This document shows, one piece after another, positions 60,562 to 64,000 of a stretch of DNA of 64,000 nt. The stretch covers positions 702,501 through 766,500 of the forward strand of contig JAZARR010000179.1 in NCBI GenBank assembly GCA_037389465.1, read 5' to 3'. The translations under genes were made by a program, and so were the position numbers. A model generated the notes under the pieces. The model saw nothing but the letters and a program-made list of their open reading frames with translations. It was not told the DNA's origin and made no database searches. The number at the start of each line of letters is the position of its first letter. Within the stretch, counting starts at the first letter, position 1. The DNA comes from Baylisascaris procyonis (lineage: Eukaryota > Nematoda > Chromadorea > Rhabditida > Ascarididae).

Positions 60562-61861
60562 TAAAAATGTTGCCCCACTCAAGGCATTCTTACATTGTCG
60601 GATATGATCGCATCTTTAGGTCGCAGCTATTCATAGCTAAATTATCCTCCCATCAATATTCTCCTTCAATCATAGCTATGATTCGATGTCTTTTAATGCG
60701 ATAAAGCGTAGCATTAAAAACGATAAAGAGTAGTCATCACTATGGAACGTAGTGAATTGTATGAATTACTGAAAAATTTGCAGCAATAATTTTATTGTCA
60801 TAATCATTCGCTGTCGATTCGTCGTCGCAATTTTTTTTTTTTCTTTTGCCGATAATCAATATAAGATTAGATGGGCGTACATTTTTGCAACGTGTATGCT
60901 TTCGTTGATATACTCAAAAAAATGAATAGTAAATAAATATCTCGCATAAAGGGGTGAAAAAAATTAGAGGATCTCCCACTTCACTCTCCACCCCTTTCCC
61001 CAATGAGCACAGAAATTAACTATTCTAAGCAAAAGACTACATTGATACTCGTAAAACCTATGTAATTTTGATGTTTTACTAAAACAATGGTTTTATTGGT
61101 TAACCAATGTAATAGCATGCATTCAAATAATTCAAAAATATCGGCTGTTAGGCGTATATTTTGTTCTTCATGCTTATTATACAGCAAGTCTGGGAAGCGT
61201 TTTCTTAAGAACAAAGATCAGGATTGGCTTTCAAACGAACTATATCAATTCATTTCAAATAATATTGTTATGCCTAATTTGAATGGCTGGGCACCGATTG
61301 CGCGATATTGTTGGCGTCATCACATGCATTATTTTCATAAACATGGAAACTTCATTATTGGTGCTGCCATATGTTTGCATTGACACGGACGGCTATATAT
61401 TTGTTTGCCTTTTAGCAATTTCAAAGACTACTATATCTCGTAATTTAATTAGGAAAGTGGGAAACAACGGGGAATAGATGCTGTACCATATAAATACGTC
61501 CTTTCGCTCTGACTTCCTTTGCTTTGATCCTTCTTCCTATGTTTGAGTTTTGATGCTTAAATATCTCATGAGATTTGCGTTTGCGAAGATGTTCTAAAGT
61601 GGCTGAGTGTACAGGAAAAACGAACTTTTCTAGTTGGGTATGCAAACATAAGTTAACAACTATGCGAAAGAATTCATTTTAGATTGCCTTTCTAATATTT
61701 TATGAAATTGATTTCATGAATTGGAAAGCATGAAGCACATATCGCTCCAGCTTACCTGACACATGTTCCAACTTCCTTCCTCTTTTTTTTTAAAGTATGT
61801 CCAACTGCTCATTTTTAACTAAAATGTCGATGTGAAACTGCTTATTAACTTATTTGTCTAG
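60562..61861. other. Stretch after the unrecognised gene; one coding-like frame
   Basis: It contains a + strand coding-like segment at 61,185-61,383 behind a fair acceptor (TTATTATACAG). That segment reads SGKRFLKNKDQDWLSNELYQ and continues to a stop, with a second frame open over its 3' half. I could not connect it in phase to the exons on either side, so it is not called as a gene. The rest shows nothing. Confidence 0.35.
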
Positions 61862-63017
61862 TGCGAAATTAGAAATGATACATGATGGAGTTGTCAGCAG
61901 GTATGGATATATTAAGGTAAGCTTCATTTCAAAAAAGGAAAAGATTAAACTGCAGGTGCAATCTTATTCCTATCGTAACTATGAGCAATGATCTCTGCTC
62001 AATATCGAAGGCAACTCTTGCTGTCAAAGACTTCCTTTTAGTTAATGTTTTCAAATATACACTGCTAATTTTTCTTTCACTTCAAATTTCAATGAATTTT
62101 TTTTCAGATTTTCCGGTGGTCGCCTTTTCACTTAGTGCGCTATATATTAAATTCCTGAAAACACTTTTTTCCACCTATGCTTCTAGCGATTATAGTTCTT
62201 AACTAGGGGAATTTCTACACACAACGCGAAGCTGATAATACTATGGAGAACAAAAAAGTGGTATATGCAAATTAAAAGTTTGCTTCATATCATGTTAATT
62301 TTATGCTGCTATTTACTGCGAACTCTAATGCGCCCTTATGGGCCAATATTGACAGACTAAAATCGCATGCGCATAAGAAAATAGCTCAAGTAAAACGTGC
62401 ACACAATGTCATAGCGAGTACACAGGGGCGCTAAACTTCCAAGGGACGTTTTCTTCTCCCAGAAGAAAACGTCCCTTGGAATTTTTTTTTTACGTATAAA
62501 GGCCTCTCTTGCGCATACGTATGTCTGCGCACATATATGTTGCCTACGTTTGTGAATGTGTCTTTATTGTAGGTGTATACCTCCCCCGATGCTCTATAAG
62601 GGCGCATCATTAAGTCTTTTTGTTGTTTCATAGTTGAAAGTTGGGAATAATTGAAGCTATGATCAAGAAATTAGATATATATGGTATGCACTCGAGTATG
62701 CTCGCTTTTATCAGTCTATGGTAGACTCGACAATACTGAAAGAAATTGTTTCTATATAAATATATCAGAAAACTGCCTACTGAGAGCACTCTGAATTAGT
62801 TGGATCACATTTTGCATCATCGTTCGAGTGGCGAACGGCCGTTTCAGCTGATTATTACTGCATTATAAAACGTAATTTTCTTTTTTGTTGGCAGTTTATG
62901 ACACCGGTTGGTCTAACAAGCGAAATGCAGAAATGCCTGTTGCACCAGCCTACGGCATTTTTTCCACTTATCAGAGCTGATGGACGAAGAATTTATGTTG
63001 CTGTTGCAGTTCAGTAG
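61862..63017 (+). CDS. Two candidate 3' exons of an unrecognised gene
   Basis: Exon 61862-61916 lies between a TTTGTCTAG acceptor and a strong GTAAGC donor. Only one frame is open and it reads AKLEMIHDGVVSRYGYIK. It ends in phase 0. Exon 62895-63017 follows TTGTTGGCAG, starts in phase 0 with FMTPVGLTSEMQKCLL, and ends RRIYVAVAVQ before a TAG stop. Joined they give about 58 residues of a C-terminus whose upstream exons, entering in phase 2, were not found. The intron between them contains the large inverted repeat at 62,328-62,607. In the second exon another frame is also open for 28 codons, so its reading frame is not fully certain. I recognise no domain. Confidence 0.35.
62328..62607. repeat. 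Fold-back element with a perfect 21-bp hairpin core
   Basis: The core arms 62,437-62,457 and 62,461-62,481 are exact reverse complements around a 3-nt CCC loop. Outer 12-nt arms ATGCGCCCTTAT (62,328-62,339) and its reverse complement (62,596-62,607) also match exactly. A partly matching ATGCGCA[T/A]A pair lies between them. A T-run follows the core. The nested symmetry suggests a miniature inverted-repeat (fold-back) element. No protein is encoded, and flanking target-site duplications are not clear. Confidence 0.65.
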
Positions 63018-63759
63018 TTTCAATTTAATTGAAGCACTTCAGTGAGATAGTTGAGATAGCGTGTCGAATGAGATAGTTGAACGAAACTGGTATACTTATG
63101 CATTAAATAGAGGAAACATTAGGCCTCAAATTGAAGTTCTTACAGATCGCCTTTTTTTTACTGAGGCGAAATCCTATTCCTGTGCCATTTTGTATCGTTA
63201 CATATAAGCGCTTAACGACGATAAACGAACAACTACTTCCTTATGCATTCGAAATTCAGTGCTTTTTTTTTCTTTGAAAGATTTGTGCGCACATCACAGC
63301 TTCTTATCTCTCTTCCTCGAAATATTCTCTTTTGGTGCGTTCCTCGTCTTCTGAACTGATCTCATTTAGAATCCGCAAATGAAACCAAATTTTCGAGAGA
63401 ATTCCTCCTCTAAGACTAAATTATTTCTGATACTATGTTGTTGTTGTTTTAGCACGTTATGACGATTGTTGTTCTCTTGCTTTATTCATTCTGCTTCATC
63501 TACTGCATTATTTAGTTACTTATTGCGAGATATTCTGAAGAACTTCATTGAAAGACAGATATTTCAATGTGGAACGACATAACACTGTAGGATAATAATT
63601 TTGCTGAACTTCCCTAATATTGAGCTTGTTCAATAAGATAGAAATTATTTTGGCCAATTTATTCCATCAATCGTCTACGTTATTCATGATGAGCAGAGTT
63701 TTATTTACTGAATTCAAGGCTACACTGTAACACATTGAAATTAAAAATCTCTGCAATAG

Positions 63760-63979
63760 CGGCATCGGAAGAAAACGTTTGCTACGTTTCTTGATTGCTC
63801 TAATCGCGAATCCTGAAGATTCACTTGATGAAAATCTTACGGTGAGGCTAAAATTAAATAAACGATCCGAGGTTAAACATTCTGTTTGAATGTTTTATAA
63901 AATGACACATTGCGAAGACCAAGAAGGGTTTGTCGATGAACATACGTTGGCTGCATCTCGATTTCTTCTCAGCAGTGAG
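63760..63979 (+). CDS. Two candidate exons of a gene leaving the window
   Basis: The first exon, 63760-63841, follows a weak TGCAATAG acceptor and reads GIGRKRLLRFLIALIANPED, then SLDENLT, up to a GTGAGG donor. The second ends at 63979 before a strong GTGAGC donor. It is open in two frames: from an ATG at 63902 it reads MTHCEDQEGFVDEHTLAASR, and from an acceptor-like AAG at about 63,935 it reads TKKGLSMNIRWLHLDF, which would be in phase with the first exon. The gene would continue beyond the right edge. The family is not recognised. Confidence 0.3.
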
Positions 63980-64000
63980 GTGAGCTGTGATGAATTGACT

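Overview
The window is eukaryotic nuclear DNA, most likely from a nematode. It is AT-rich. Its recognisable genes are cut into exons of 26-250 nt with GT...AG introns. The acceptors are the pyrimidine-rich TTTCAG/TTTTAG type, and several donors are of the GTTTGT/GTTAAT kind common in nematodes. Four gene models have an acceptor-like AG 11-15 nt before the ATG, as expected for spliced-leader trans-splicing (the fourth is weak). Most long open frames here are chance; the real genes only appear when exons are joined by phase.

Left part (1-28 kb). 1-8.9 kb holds no recognisable gene. 9.02-13.94 kb (+) carries a seven-exon secreted C-type lectin (267 aa). It has a signal peptide, two tandem pairs of small cysteine-rich modules, and one carbohydrate-recognition domain with a QPD motif. 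18.01-21.68 kb (-) carries a complete eight-exon GHITM/TMBIM5 (MICS1) homologue (357 aa), a multi-pass inner mitochondrial membrane protein of the Bax-inhibitor-1 family. 24.66-26.37 kb (-) carries a three-exon BolA-family gene closest to BOLA1 (122 aa), probably mitochondrial and involved in iron-sulfur cluster handling. 27.74-28.03 kb (+) holds a likely small two-exon gene of unknown function.

Middle (28-53.9 kb). About 26 kb with no gene I can support: AT-rich, many poly-T runs, several microsatellites, and one minus-strand receptor-like fragment that is weak.

Right part (53.9-64 kb, +). Nine phase-compatible exons between 53,900 and 60,561 can be joined into a 249-aa protein that I do not recognise. 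Three of its exons are 26-33 nt long, and one intron holds a 400-bp pure polypurine block and a TA repeat. After it come further coding-looking exons (61,862-63,017 and 63,760-63,979), probably parts of one or two more genes, the last running off the window. A long inverted repeat with a perfect 21-bp hairpin core lies at 62.33-62.61 kb.

The two minus-strand genes both encode proteins of the mitochondrion and share orientation, but nearly 3 kb separates them, so co-regulation is only a possibility. No rRNA, tRNA, CRISPR array or intact transposon was seen.
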